From Gelatoporia subvermispora B (taxonomy: Eukaryota > Basidiomycota > Agaricomycetes > Polyporales > Gelatoporiaceae): 64,000 bases of DNA. Shown here in pieces: positions 11,221 to 22,338 of the stretch. Position 1 is the stretch's first letter. Each line of letters opens with the position of its first letter. A program made the position numbers and the translations under genes. The notes under the pieces were generated by a model. It did not search any database. It had not been told where the DNA came from and saw only the letters and a program-made list of their open reading frames with translations. The stretch is taken from the NCBI GenBank assembly GCA_000320605.2, contig KB445824.1, forward strand, positions 20,001-84,000, given 5' to 3'.

Positions 11221-12481
11221 AGTGCCACTTGAAATCATCCTCTATCTATATGCTGGACAAGTACTCCGATTTCGAGACACTGCAAGCATGGAAGATGACG
11301 TGCAAAATTCTGTGGAATAGTGTCATCCGACTCTGTAGAGGATTCGACTACATGGGACCTTCCACTAAACATGAGTTCAATGAGGCCCTCCAAAGATTCA
11401 ATCAAGACCCTCCTCTTGCACGTCACATCTCCCGCATCTGCCTGCACGACCCACTGCATGTGACGAAATTTGCATCCGATCTCACAGGAAGACTTCCCAA
11501 TATACGTCGCTGCAGGATCGGAGAATTGTGTGGGTTTCCGAAGGAAACGCCACTTACAACCAGGACATCGACACTTCGATTATCAACGCATTCCACAAGT
11601 CTCACATCACTGTGGATGGCTAACATTCTTTTTCCGAGACAGTCAGACTTTGTGCGCGTAGCATGCGCATTCTCCAATCTCCGTTGTCTGACCACACAGG
11701 ATGTAGGTTGGCGGGTACAAGGGCCATGGCCTCTCCGACATGAAATTTTCGTCAAAGTATTGTACCTGAGCGAAATCGAGGTTAGCCTGTTTTACCGGTA
11801 ACAGAGCGGTGCTACAGCTAATGCGCCGAGATTCAGATCAAAGAGGGCGACATAGATCGCTATGAACAGCTAGTCACACTGCCAACATCTGCGCAAAGCC
11901 TGATCACCTTGAAGATCAGTGGAAGCAGCTGTCGCGAGTTTGAGTCTTGGAGGCCAGCCACAGTCAAACACATCTTATCATCGCTCCCACGCCTGCGCTA
12001 TTTTCGCCTCTCCTGTGTCGACCACGAAAGCTTACACAGGGCCATGACATAACTTTTCCGGGTAACCAGACCTGTTCCCGTAAATCATCTCATCCACATA
12101 TACATTTGGTTCACCGTCGGTTTCCGATTCAGGAAATCACCAGAACGTCATACGCCTCAATGCTCTTTCGGTACATTCTGCCAGGATCTGGATGCGCTGG
12201 ACAAGTCGCTTACTCGTTCGGTCTTCCATCGTCTGAGAATGGTAGACATCGAAATCTCCCTCAACTTCGCAGAATGGAGTTCAACGGATCCCAGGGAACG
12301 TGTATCACAGCTACGACTGAATTCGCGCGGAATCCTGACAATGCACATGCTCGGCCACAGACAAGACGAAGGGTGTAGAGATGGCATACTGTGTCGACGA
12401 ATGCGGGCCTATGAGACACATGACACGGAATGCTGCTCCACGCCTTATCTCCCAAAGGCTACACCCATGTTGATGGCATGA
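11221..12481 (+). pseudogene. F-box/leucine-rich-repeat-type gene, frame broken
   Basis: The region reads as an F-box protein gene but not in one frame. At 11221 the frame gives VPLEIILYL, and the matching second half of the F-box, LDKYSDFETLQAWKMTCKILW, lies in another frame starting at about 11252, so the F-box itself is split by an indel. A leucine-rich stretch follows to about 11770, then an intron-like gap ending near 11831, then KISGSSCREFESWRP and SSLPRLRYFRLSC. An in-frame TAA at 12050-12052 interrupts the last part, after which the same frame continues with ALDKSLTRSVFHRLRMVDIEI. Two independent breaks argue for a pseudogene, though assembly errors cannot be excluded. It does not share the PGGLP-type start of the 35-63 kb F-box family, so it belongs to another F-box group. 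Confidence 0.5.
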
Positions 12482-13208
12482 CGCCAATCCTTGAAGAGTG
12501 CGCCGAGACGAGCGCCGCGAGAAAGCGAAGGGTACTTTGCGACGGGACTATAAGGCCTGGTGTATGCGCCAGGCAACGAGTCGAGAGCGGTTTGGACGAG
12601 TGACCAGGACAATGAAGATTGATGCAAGTTTGGTGGTAATTCTTGTAGATAGGCCCACAGGGGGGCTGACGGTAGTGGATCATGGCGAGGGAATTCGTCC
12701 TTCGTTAGATATGGATAAGTTGGCAGAACCGACGCGTCTGAGACAACGACTAGTAAGGTGCTTCATGTATATATCAGAAAGGCAGTGCATGCCAATGTAT
12801 CGCGGGTGTTTGTAATGTACCCGGCATCGAAAACTACGACTATTTATGCTGTAGGCGTTGCAGTACTTTTCTGCATCATATGACTCGTTCGTGGATACAA
12901 ATATACTAGCCCGTTGGTCATCAACCCCCCGTTTCGTGTACAATGATGCAATGATGGATATTATGCGCATATAGATGGTGAATCTGAGGAAGATGAAGAA
13001 CATGCGGGGTTGTGTAACCAGAACAAATGTACAATCACAAGATGCGGGTATATACCACTCAAAACAGTAACTACAACAGTCGATAGCGATGTTACAGAAC
13101 TCGAATGTCCTCCAAACTACTGTCCAAATAGTACGCTGTCGTCGTACGTCACTCCCTAAGCATTGTCCCTACGAATACTCTACCCTTGTGACGCTTAAAG
13201 TGATTTTG
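12482..13208. other. Intergenic region, no gene seen
   Basis: About 730 bp, AT-richer than the neighbours from 12830 on. Only short ORFs. It holds the 3' flank of the minus-strand GH79 gene. Confidence 0.45.
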
Positions 13209-15760
13209 TCAAGCAACGAATATTACGCTCATACCGAGCAACGCAATGAGAGATGTCGCTGCTAATGCAGGATGATGCAAAGAATTTGCTCCGTTGTCGT
13301 GTGCGAACCCACCCTTGTCCGTACTGGAAAGGTTTCCACGGTTTGCGGCACTGTTGCCATTTGACGTCGCAAGAACCGATGCGGCCACAGAGGCGGTGTT
13401 GATGGACTTGGTCATGGCTGTCGTCGGGAATGTCTGTGTGGTGGTCGGCGTGCCCTCTGAGAGCGCGGCCTCGGACAGGAAGACCAATGCGGCGCCTGGT
13501 GCTGGGACCGGAATGAGACAGGTAGCTGCCGTCTGATTGCATGGAATAGTGACCAGCTGCTCGTCGCCTTGGAAGGTTCCGTCCCCCTGGAATCGATTCC
13601 CGAGAGTCTACAGGAAGTCAAAATCAGGGGTAACTGGTAGCGTGTAAGATGCGCTACTTACCTGCCCACCCCAGACGACGTTCTCCTTGGCAGAAACAGA
13701 TTCGGCGGTGAGATACTTGACAGTGACGTTCGCGGGCACCTGAGCTGGCTCGCCGAAGTCCAAGCCGCCGAGGGTGAGCGTCACGTTGTAGTCGTGCGCG
13801 CCGGAGGGATCGGTGACAAAGTTCAGCAGGACAAGTCGCGCGAGATTGTCGTTCTCCCAGATGCCGTACCCAGGTGTGTAGATGTTCCCGTCGTTAAGGT
13901 CAAGGTCAGCTACACGTACGGTATCCGATGCTCCCAGCGCCTCTGCGACAACGAGAGCGGAATAGAAGATGGGACCAATAGTCCATTCCTCGAATGGTGA
14001 CAGCCTTGTCGGCGGCGCTAGTAAACAACGACCGTAAATCCACAGCTCAGACAGTATAGTGTGGCGAATTTCCACTCACGAGTGAACGGCTAGAGGGCGT
14101 GTTCATCAGTTGAAGCGCTCGAAATGTCTTTTGTGATAAAGAACATACATTGTTCGAATTATTCTGTCCGCCAACGTGTAACAAAGCGCCCGAGAAGTTC
14201 GCATATGCCATCTGTAAAGCGTAGTCGACACCCCACAGCGCGGCGCCGAAGCTGTCACTGACGCCCGGGAAGCCTCCACACGAAGCTGTATTGGTCTCGA
14301 ACATCAGGAATGGCTTCCCGACTTTTTGCGCAATATTCGTCGAATTCAAATACCGGGAGACCAGCCTCTGGGCAGAGGTGTGATTTAGATAGTCAGCGAA
14401 GACGTCCTGAGGATTAGTCGGAATACCAAATCCGGCGTCGGGAAATGCGGCTGCACAATTGTCTGCAGGATAGCTAGCAGCGAGCGGGAAGTGTCAAGTT
14501 AGCTCAGATAAGAATTGTGTGGGGGCTTACTGCTCCACTGCCAGTGCGCCGAGGGCTGGGGCATATGCCTCGATATAACCAGTGTTCCAGACGTCTTCTG
14601 GTGTCCATGGTCCGGAGATGCTAGGACCAATCAGGTTACCCTTCGCGGGTATGTGCGCGTCGTCGTCAACAGCGTTCACCACAATACCAAATTCATGGAA
14701 GTAGTTCGTTTCGTTCCAGCCGGGTGGCCGATGTCCGTGTCTAGTCAAAGTTTAGCAACTCTGCTTTGGCGTGGGGAAACAAACACCTGGCAACACGCAC
14801 TGAACATAAAGGTCGGGTTCGTTTCCAACTTGAAAGCCGAGGACGTTTTCGCCGAGGATTGCTTCTCCGAGCTCCGCGATCTGCAGTCGCAAGTGGCTGG
14901 TGTCGTTGAAGGGTATACCTTGAACAGCCCGATAAGCAGTCGTTGGGAGATAATATGACACTACTCACCAAGGTACCATTGCACCCCGACCAGAGACGAG
15001 ACGTTGTTCAGCATGTAGAGAAGCTCTGGCGACCACGCGACGTTTGGGGTGCCCGTCTGTGCATGCAAGTCAGTCATTTCCGTTCTCAGCTATAAAATGG
15101 GAACGCACAAGAGCACCAGGAACATCTGTCTTCTCCAGAATGGCGCCGTTGGGCAGGCTGGGGACCATCGTCGCATTTTCTTGGCTGTTTCCGCCGACCC
15201 GAATGTGAACGCCACCTGCCCGGTCCGCAACGAGAGCCATCAAGTTCAAAAACGGCACCTGCAGATACGTCCTGACAGCGGCGCATCAGCAATCACTTCG
15301 CCATCCGAAAGACTACCCGGCTCACGAGTTCAGTCCAACTGCAAATCAGGGCCCCGTCAGCTCCACCGTACCGCAGGCAGAACCGATCCACTCACTGACT
15401 TGGTTCACGACCGACATCTCGATCGAGAACCCGAGGAATGGGCCTGCATGAGGCATAGACAGCGGTCCCCCCCTCTCCTGTGCCCGCCGCGGCGCTGCTC
15501 GGGAGGTGCAGGAGCACGTCGCGCGGCATCGCCGCGAGGTCCGGCGGCGGTGGTGGCGCGAGGATGACCGGGTTGAATGCGGCGGGCCCCGAGAACGTTG
15601 GCGGGTCGTACACGGCGGTGCCTGCAGCGGTATCGCTCGTGAACGCGGGCGTCGCGCCGCCCGTGGCGCCGAGCGCGCCCTGTACACCGTACACGGTGAC
15701 AGCGGCGCGGGCCGCGGGCGCAAGGGCAAGCGTAAGAGCGAGGAGCGCGGGGGGCAGCAT
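13209..15760 (-). CDS. GH79 family glycosidase (beta-glucuronidase type), secreted, with apparent frameshift
   Basis: Family GH79 enzymes remove glucuronic acid from extracellular glycans. Nine exons on the minus strand: 15760-15396, 15338-15326 (13-nt micro-exon), 15271-15109, 15056-14969, 14918-14801, 14740-14531, 14473-14149, 14045-13662, 13607-13209. The start gives a signal peptide (LLALTLALAPAARA). GH79 marks are GPFLGFSIEMSVVNQV, the acid/base Glu in VGNEPDLY, the nucleophile Glu in LMFETNTASCGGFPG, and a beta-sandwich C domain (APGAALVFL). A Ser/Thr-rich tail and terminal hydrophobic segment (LIALLGMSVIFVA) suggest a GPI anchor. Between the signal peptide and GPFLGF the frame shifts at a run of seven C (15467-15473); with one base fewer the whole reads as 687 codons. 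The junction at 14046-14148 is the least certain splice. Confidence 0.8.
15326..15338 (-). other. 13-nt micro-exon of the GH79 gene
   Basis: Flanked by introns 15339-15395 and 15272-15325, both GT-AG on the minus strand. It supplies the residues IGLNS (with split codons at both ends), joining VVNQV to TYLQVPFLN, which fits the family spacing. Automated gene callers often miss such exons. Confidence 0.7.
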
Positions 15761-18081
15761 GGAGGGGCGACGCGGGCCTTGGCATGCGCGCTGTACTAAA
15801 GTTTATGTAGCCTCCCGGGCATGTCGCCCGTATTCTGGGCGAAAATGTTAAACGCAGGCCCTGTGAAACAGGCGAAGATGCGACATTCCGAAACTGGGTG
15901 TACAGGGGGACGCGAAGAGGCGAGAAGGCGATGGGCTACGCTAGTAGCCGCGCCCGGTGCGCTCAGTGCCTATCGGTCTATCGAGCTGATTGCAGCGCGC
16001 TGCAGGAGGGCGAAACCTGGCGAAACGCACCCGACTCGGAGGTAGAGCGCGCGCGCGGGAGGCTCGTCGCGGCCACATGCAGCAAGGCGCTTGCGCGATC
16101 GGGGCGCGAGTGCCTGTACGCGGGCGCACTCGGGACAACGTCGGGCGCGAGCCGAGCGAGGTGCTCGCGGCGAACGAAAATGGTATCGATGCGCCCCTTG
16201 GTGTATGTGTGGAGCTGCAATCGGCAGCTGCATGGCGCGGAAGGGAAGGAAAACGGGCGTTATACGTAGATTGTTTGCAAATAGCGCGTTTGGCTGTGGC
16301 AATTCGGCTTGGTTGGGGTTGGATAGTGCGAAGGTTGGGATTGCAGTGCCTCCCTCGAGTCGCCCTCGAGCCTCTGGTGCAGCTTGACGGTCTCATCAGC
16401 CCGCATAGCCCAGATCGATCGTGTATTGCCCTGAGGTCGCGTCGAGCGGCAAATACAATGAAGGCGTCTGAGGCTGTGCATATGTCCGACGAAGTCAGTT
16501 TTGAGCAGGCACGGGAAGAAGGCTTGGCTACCTGCAAACGGAAACCCAGAAGCTCGTCAGTGAGGCAGATACTGCCTTCGTAGTTCGAACCCGAGCAGTG
16601 GTACGTCGATAGCTGATAAGACCATCTGAGACAGTATGAAGCTATACGGAGACGGAGCGATGATAAGCGTGGAACGATTTCACGCTGCAATCACTGCTGC
16701 ATTTCCTGTCCCGGACTGAGAAAGCCGTGAAAGCGTCCGGAGAGATGCCCAGGTGAAGCTAGTCTGAAATCTGGCCGAGGGACTTGATTATCAAGTCTTG
16801 ATATCGGGATGTGCGAGCCGAGGTCGGAGGTGACATCGAACACGGGCTGATCACCAACGTCAGACTCGTAGAGGGGAACAAGCGCCATGTAATGCGGTCA
16901 CATCGGAGACAAGGATGATGCTGATGAGTGAGCCCGGCACGAGTTTCTTTCGCCCTGATCAAATGTGAAGAGTAGGGTTAGGGTAGAATGTGATATAAAC
17001 ACCCTGTAAATCTGATGGCAAATCAACTCACCATGTCGCACGTAGAACACCACCTGCCTTCTGATGTCTCGCAAGGATGCGGATATGCCTCCTCGCTATA
17101 TCGCTTGCATGTGAGATTTCGCTAGCTACGGTCCGCTGCCTGCCATCCGGGCAGATATCAATCCTCCTCAATGTAATTTGGCTGATTCGTCCAGATAAGC
17201 CTTGGGCAAGCAGAACAAGTGTCACCTGCGGAGGAACATCTGCGATGAACAACACCGCCCGAGCCGTTACGGTCTTCTTCACGGGCCACTAGGGTTCGAC
17301 AGAAAAATCCCAAAGCATGCTTGGCGGCACTAGATAGTGGCTGAAGATTTTCAGGCGTCGATAATGCGTGCCGTGCGGGATATAAATCGAACGTAGATGA
17401 GCGTAGACGTCGAGGCGAGGCGCTGGGATAAAAGCTCGTGGGCGTCTTCAGTCGAGCTTGTGCAGAAACGCCGCAAAACCGCTGCATGCTTGGTCGATAC
17501 GAGCAGCGAGAGCGTTTGAACGCTGGATCGTACATTGCAACAAGCCAGTATAATCATCTCCGCATCGCTCAACAGCCTATCTTCCTGGAGGACCAACATG
17601 GCAGAAAATGTGTTGCTCAGGGAATCAGCAAGACTTTCAGGATACGGTACGACTGTGAATTCGAATTGAAGGGTCGTGTGAAGAATCGCGCGCACGCCTC
17701 GCAGGCTCAGGCGCAGAGGAAGCCTGTAGACTGTAGTTTGAACGAAAATGCTCTTCCCCCTTCTCCTGTACACTCTGGAGCAAATCAATGGCCCTATATC
17801 GAAGGAGAAAGTGGTCTCTCATCCAACTGTGATTTATTAATCCCGCGATCTTTAGAAGTGAAGTGAGCCTCGACACCGTGACGAGTGTTAGTACTACTAG
17901 TTACACGTGCACCGGCGTCGGCTTCCTTGCCGATTTGAGTGTAAGTAGACTAGTAATGAAAATTTTCTCACTAAGGTGATTTCACGTTGATTTAAGTTGG
18001 TGCTGAACAGAAGTATAGCATCCAAGTAAAGTCTCAGAGCCAGGAGACGGAAGGGGTCAACCAAAAGACTCCAGTCACGAC
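15761..18081. other. 2.3-kb region with no supported gene
   Basis: 15.9-16.3 kb is GC-rich and opens several long overlapping ORFs on both strands (the longest 15941-16690, minus), all Arg/Ser/Ala-rich without motifs, as expected from composition alone. 16.7-17.9 kb holds shorter ORFs with no family features. I support no gene here. Confidence 0.4.
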
Positions 18082-18546
18082 TAGGGTACGGTAAATTTGG
18101 GATCGTCCCAAATTTACCGGGCTAATTTACATGGGAGGTCTGAGAGGCCAAATTTGCCCTGTGTAAATTAGCGCTAATTAACCGAGAGCTAATTGACGCT
18201 AATTTACGCGAGACCATGCCTAATTGACCCGTAATATACCCTGATTGACCTTGATCTACGCACCACTTTATGGATTTGATGAGCTTTCGAGACGTTCCCA
18301 CAGCATATACATGCGAGTAAGCAAGGGATGCTCACATTTACTTGGTCAGAGCAAATCACTGCATGTAGACAACCAAGTAACAGATGCTCGTGCCCGGTAC
18401 CTATGGTGTTCACTTCGCCAAATTAACCCAACTTTACATGGTCATCCGGCGGTCTGTCGAAATTGACGCTAATTAACGCTAATTTACCGTCGCTAATTAA
18501 CCCGTGTTAATTAGCGTCGCCAACTTTACCGTACCCTAGTCACGAC
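18074..18546. mobile_element. Non-autonomous hAT-like MITE with 8-bp target duplication
   Basis: The element spans 18082-18538 (457 bp). The ends are inverted repeats: TAGGGTACGGTAAA on the left, and the exact complement at 18525-18538. Direct 8-bp copies of GTCACGAC flank it (18074-18081 and 18539-18546), the target-site size typical of hAT transposons. There is no transposase ORF. The left end carries a perfect 14-bp hairpin with 3-nt loop (18089-18119), and the interior repeats CTAATTTAC/CTAATTAAC units in both orientations. It lies upstream of the BAP31-type gene (ATG at 18794), so it may affect that promoter. Confidence 0.85.
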
Positions 18547-18793
18547 CGACGTGGTACCGGCGATCCGGGCCGATACCGGCCGGGACAGGACGGGAGCAGA
18601 TGATGACGTCGGCGGACGTGTCTGCGTGGTGTAACGCGCGGCCTCGCCGAACGCTCGCGCTTCAAAGTCTTCTGCTCAAACGACCACCAGATACTCACCT
18701 GCTCGACTCTTACTCCTCTTTCAATTCTCTTCCTTTCTCTTCTCAGTATCAAGGCTACTCTGAAACGGGGATAATACGCGCCAGTAATCCAAC

Positions 18794-19909
18794 ATGACAG
18801 TCTAGTACGTGTATAGTCAAAGAAAGAGATACCGAGCACTGACATTTGAATGGGGTTGCTAGCTATACCCTCACGTTTATGCTGCTCGCGTCCGAGATGG
18901 CCACCTTCTGTGCGCTCGTGGCCCCGCTCCCGCACGCCCTCCGCAAACGGCTCTTCCGCTTCCTCTCAGAAAGCCCCCTCGTCGCCAAGCTCGCCTACGG
19001 TGTCAAGATTGCCTTCATGTTTGTGTTCATCTACTCACCCCTACACGCGCCGCTAATATTTGATATCAATGCAGATTTGTCGCGATACTGTTCGTGGACG
19101 CGGTGCAGCGCATGTGGCGCGTCACAGCGGAGGCAGACTTGGCGAAGACGAGCGCGCCTGGCGCGCAGGACGTGCGCGCGGAGACGAACTTTGCTGCGCG
19201 GAAATTTTAGTACGTGGCGCGTTCTGGCTTGCGCGTGTTTGAAGGAAGGAAAGAGCGAGGCTGATGCGTACGCGCCGCAGCTCGCAGCGCAACACGTACC
19301 TGACAGGCTTCACACTCTTCCTCTCGCTCGTCCTCACGCGCACATTCTACATCCTCCTCGACCTCATCCACACCCAGGAGGAGTACGCTAAGCTCAAGCA
19401 GCAGGTACGTCGTGGGTCCTGTGTTGCCCCCTACCTCGACCCGTCCCTCGCCTTGCGACACTCCTCGTCCCCCATTTAGCGCGCTGCTACCCCATCGCGC
19501 AGGTGCCGCGCAGCGCTCGCGTCGGCTGATGCCCCTGGCGTGGTATCCCACTATGCCTTTTCGCCGTTCCGCCTCCTTCCTCTCCTCTTCTGCTCCAAAC
19601 TTCCCTGCCCCCGTTCCATGCTGACCCCTGCCTAGAACAAGGCCTCGCCAAGCGGCGCGGTGCCGGAGGCCAAGCAGATCCAGGAACTCAAACAGCAGCT
19701 TGCCGCCGCAGAGGCCAAGGTGCGCGACTACGGTGCGTGCCCTGCTCTGACCTTTGCTCTGGCTGGAACTGACGTCCTCTGTCATCCTGTTTCTTTGTCG
19801 CGCAGATGTCGTGAAGAAGCAAGCACAGCAGAATGCGGCGGAGTACGACCGCCTGGCAAGCGAGTTCAACGCGAAGACGGGCGCGGTCTCAGATAAGAGG
19901 AAGGATTGA
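18794..19909 (+). CDS. BAP31/YET3-type endoplasmic reticulum membrane protein
   Basis: BAP31-family proteins sit in the ER membrane and act in export and quality control of membrane proteins. Six exons join in phase to 208 residues: 18794-18804, 18863-19018, 19075-19209, 19281-19404, 19636-19732, 19806-19909. Three N-terminal membrane spans are visible (YTLTFMLLASEMATF, KIAFIFVAILFVDAVQRMW, TGFTLFLSLVLTRTFYILLDL), followed by a cytosolic coiled coil (EYAKLKQQ, KQIQELKQQLAAAEAKVRDY, AAEYDRLASEFNAK). The chain ends in KRKD, close to a dilysine ER-retrieval signal. The tiny 11-nt first exon is supported by frame and by the usual YY-TLTF start of the family. A hAT-like MITE sits about 250 bp upstream. 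Confidence 0.9.
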
Positions 19910-22338
19910 GGCCGTGGATTGGGTTGATGCCTGGCTGCGGACGCTTGGGCACGGGGGCATGTTGTCGTCTGTTCCATGATGTACGGAGCCACCTGTTCTG
20001 AATATGTAGTTCCGCCGTAGTTGTAGAGGGTGCCAAATATCTACCAAGTATACGTCGCACAGCTTCGGCTGACTGGTTTTCGGACGCGGATACGAATGCC
20101 GCTGATACCTTCTGATGCTTAAAGCTTTAGTGCCTGGTAATACCCTGAACACTGCCTAACTCAAGAGCCAGTTATCAATATTCGTACAGCTTGAGAGGAT
20201 GAAGTCGTTAGTGATGTGGGCATTGTGGCACGGTCGAGCCTCGAAATACAGTCACGGACTAGAGCAGCGTCCGATAATATCGGGGATCGACGTCATGTGA
20301 TCGGCTGCTTAAGCGCTTACTGCTGAGATGTCGGACCCCGACTCGTCTGCTGCGCTTGCTAAGTTGACTTTCGCCGAGCTTGAGCTCGAGGTTGCTCGAA
20401 GTTTTGACTGCGCCGCAACGTTGGCTAGACTTCTTCCGACAGATTCATGTATATATGGTCCAACGAGGCCCTCGCCGGGGGGGGCGGTCTACTTGCGGTC
20501 TCAGACCACGCGACCGTATCCGCGGTTCGACTCCCGTTGAGTACATCTTGAACGTCGAATGTTAGCGTCTCAGCAAGTGTGGCGGGAGGCGGAGAGAAAC
20601 CTTTGACGATGATGACCGCATGCTTGGATGACTGTGAGACACCTGAAGCGATAATTTCGGAGGTGGGACGTTGAGGGTATCGAAGCAGGTGAGCTGCGTT
20701 CATTACAATTTAACTATTTGTCTGCTTGGTTCTGATTGGACTGTTTTGAAGCTACCCTCGAGCATTTTCGGAGTAATTTGACGACATACTGTGGTCTTAA
20801 CGCTCGATGCCAAATGTTCAATGACTTTGTCATGCATCCTCATCCGAAGGCAAGCCTGCAAAGTAACAAGGGTGCATCACAAGGCTCGTCGCCATGAGAC
20901 TGATCCGCCGCGGCCCGCAAGCTCACCCGAGGGCAAGTGCTCTGAATTGGAGGGAACGGAGCAGATGTCGGAATAATCATGTCAGAGGGTGACATCATCA
21001 GGAAAATGCTGCGCTGACACAGATGCTTTCCACCTGCCTTTCACGCTCGGCGGTGTCTTCCTTGCTCCGTCACGTCTCGCAAGTGAGTCAAAGACGTGCC
21101 GAATATCTCAAAGGGTATCAAAGTGTCCCTATCGTTATCGCACGTCTGAGCAAGATAAATACTATCAGAATGTAACGTCTGACACGATAAGAATGAACGC
21201 CTGAATTTGGACCATCAGAAGTCGCATCAAGCGGCTTCGAGCCTCGTCGAATATGCTGACATCTTCTCAGTACTGGAAAGCGCAGAATTTGCTTTGGCAC
21301 ATTGTGTGAGCTATGTTATCGGCCCAGTCATGGTCACATACGGATGGTGGTAATTCGATTGCATAGCACACTAAGGATCTCAAGAGGTCTACTATACGGA
21401 TCAAGCCCCAAAAATGGGTAGATAGCCAACTTTTGATAGACAAACAAAGCGTCCCCAGTGCCTCACACCGACAACAGTTCCCGATATCACGACTCTCCAT
21501 ATATGAAGGGGTGAGACAGGGTTGGTAGTCCCGTTAGATCGGGAATACTTCGTGTGAATGGGCCTGAAGCTCCAGGGTTCACTACTAGTATGTTTATTAC
21601 ACGTTACCTGACCTATCCTTGCGCTGTGACTGAGCTCGGCGGCCTCCTCACGCTATTAGATAAAGCCTAGAACGACGAGCGTTATAGAACGTTGAATTGT
21701 TTAGCAGCTGTCTCTCGGAAGATAGGATGGTAGACAGAAATTGTTGAATCAATGAACGAAGGCCGTTTGAGAGAAGGAATGTCAGACTCCACAGCCTAGA
21801 TCGGGGCGACGTATATAGTGCTGAACCAGAGCTGCACGTTCGATTGGATATGAGATCGATTCATGCATGCGATCGAGTCATGGGGCATTCCCTTTGATTT
21901 AGCGGATCTCTTGAGCCAAGTTACTACCCTGATCAATATGCACTGCCTAAGGTGCAATGGCGTTATTCAGCTATAGCATCAGCAAATCTCCCTTTTGCTT
22001 TCACCGATTTTCCCGCTTTTCTAGCCCAAAGCAGGAAAAGTGGCGCTAAAGCGAATGTAACATTTTCCTGATGCATCAGGAAAATCCCAACTCCTCTTCA
22101 AGCATTTTGCATGAAGGTACTTGACGCCCGCTAGTCAGAATGAGAAAGACGCCATCAAGACTCGAAAGGAAGGCAAGACCTCACGGTGTTAAGCCAACAC
22201 GACAGTTCCTGATATGATGTCCTAACGGGACTGTAGCTGCGCCGTACTTACGGAACTCGTACTGTTGTATATAAAGGTATGTAAAGCCAAAGCAGAATTT
22301 GATATCCCGTAACTTCCCTGAAGCGAACCATTGACACG
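19910..22338. other. 2.4-kb region with no supported gene
   Basis: Short ORFs only. An ORF at 20328-20540 has a plausible ATG but no motif and no continuation. A 24-nt perfect palindrome lies at 22062-22085. Otherwise I see nothing. Confidence 0.4.
22062..22085. repeat. 24-nt perfect palindrome
   Basis: The sequence ATTTTCCTGATG is followed directly by its own complement, so the two 12-nt arms meet without a spacer. It is about 250 bp upstream of the ATG of the DUF6534-type gene, so a dimeric transcription-factor site is one possibility; a remnant of a small mobile element is another. Confidence 0.6.

Noticed and set aside
15941..16690. 249-codon ORF on the minus strand
   Set aside because: Arg/Ser/Ala-rich composition as expected from GC-rich random sequence, overlapping similar ORFs on the other strand, no motif or splice support.
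18240..18470. ORFs inside the 18.1-18.5 kb repeat as a transposase
   Set aside because: At most 73 codons with no transposase motif; the element is non-autonomous.
19207..19992. 261-codon ORF on the minus strand over the BAP31-type gene
   Set aside because: It is antisense to well supported exons of the BAP31-type gene and contains no motif.
20500..20540. Possible tRNA 3' half (GGTTCGACTCCCG)
   Set aside because: Stem bases do not pair and no matching acceptor stem lies upstream.
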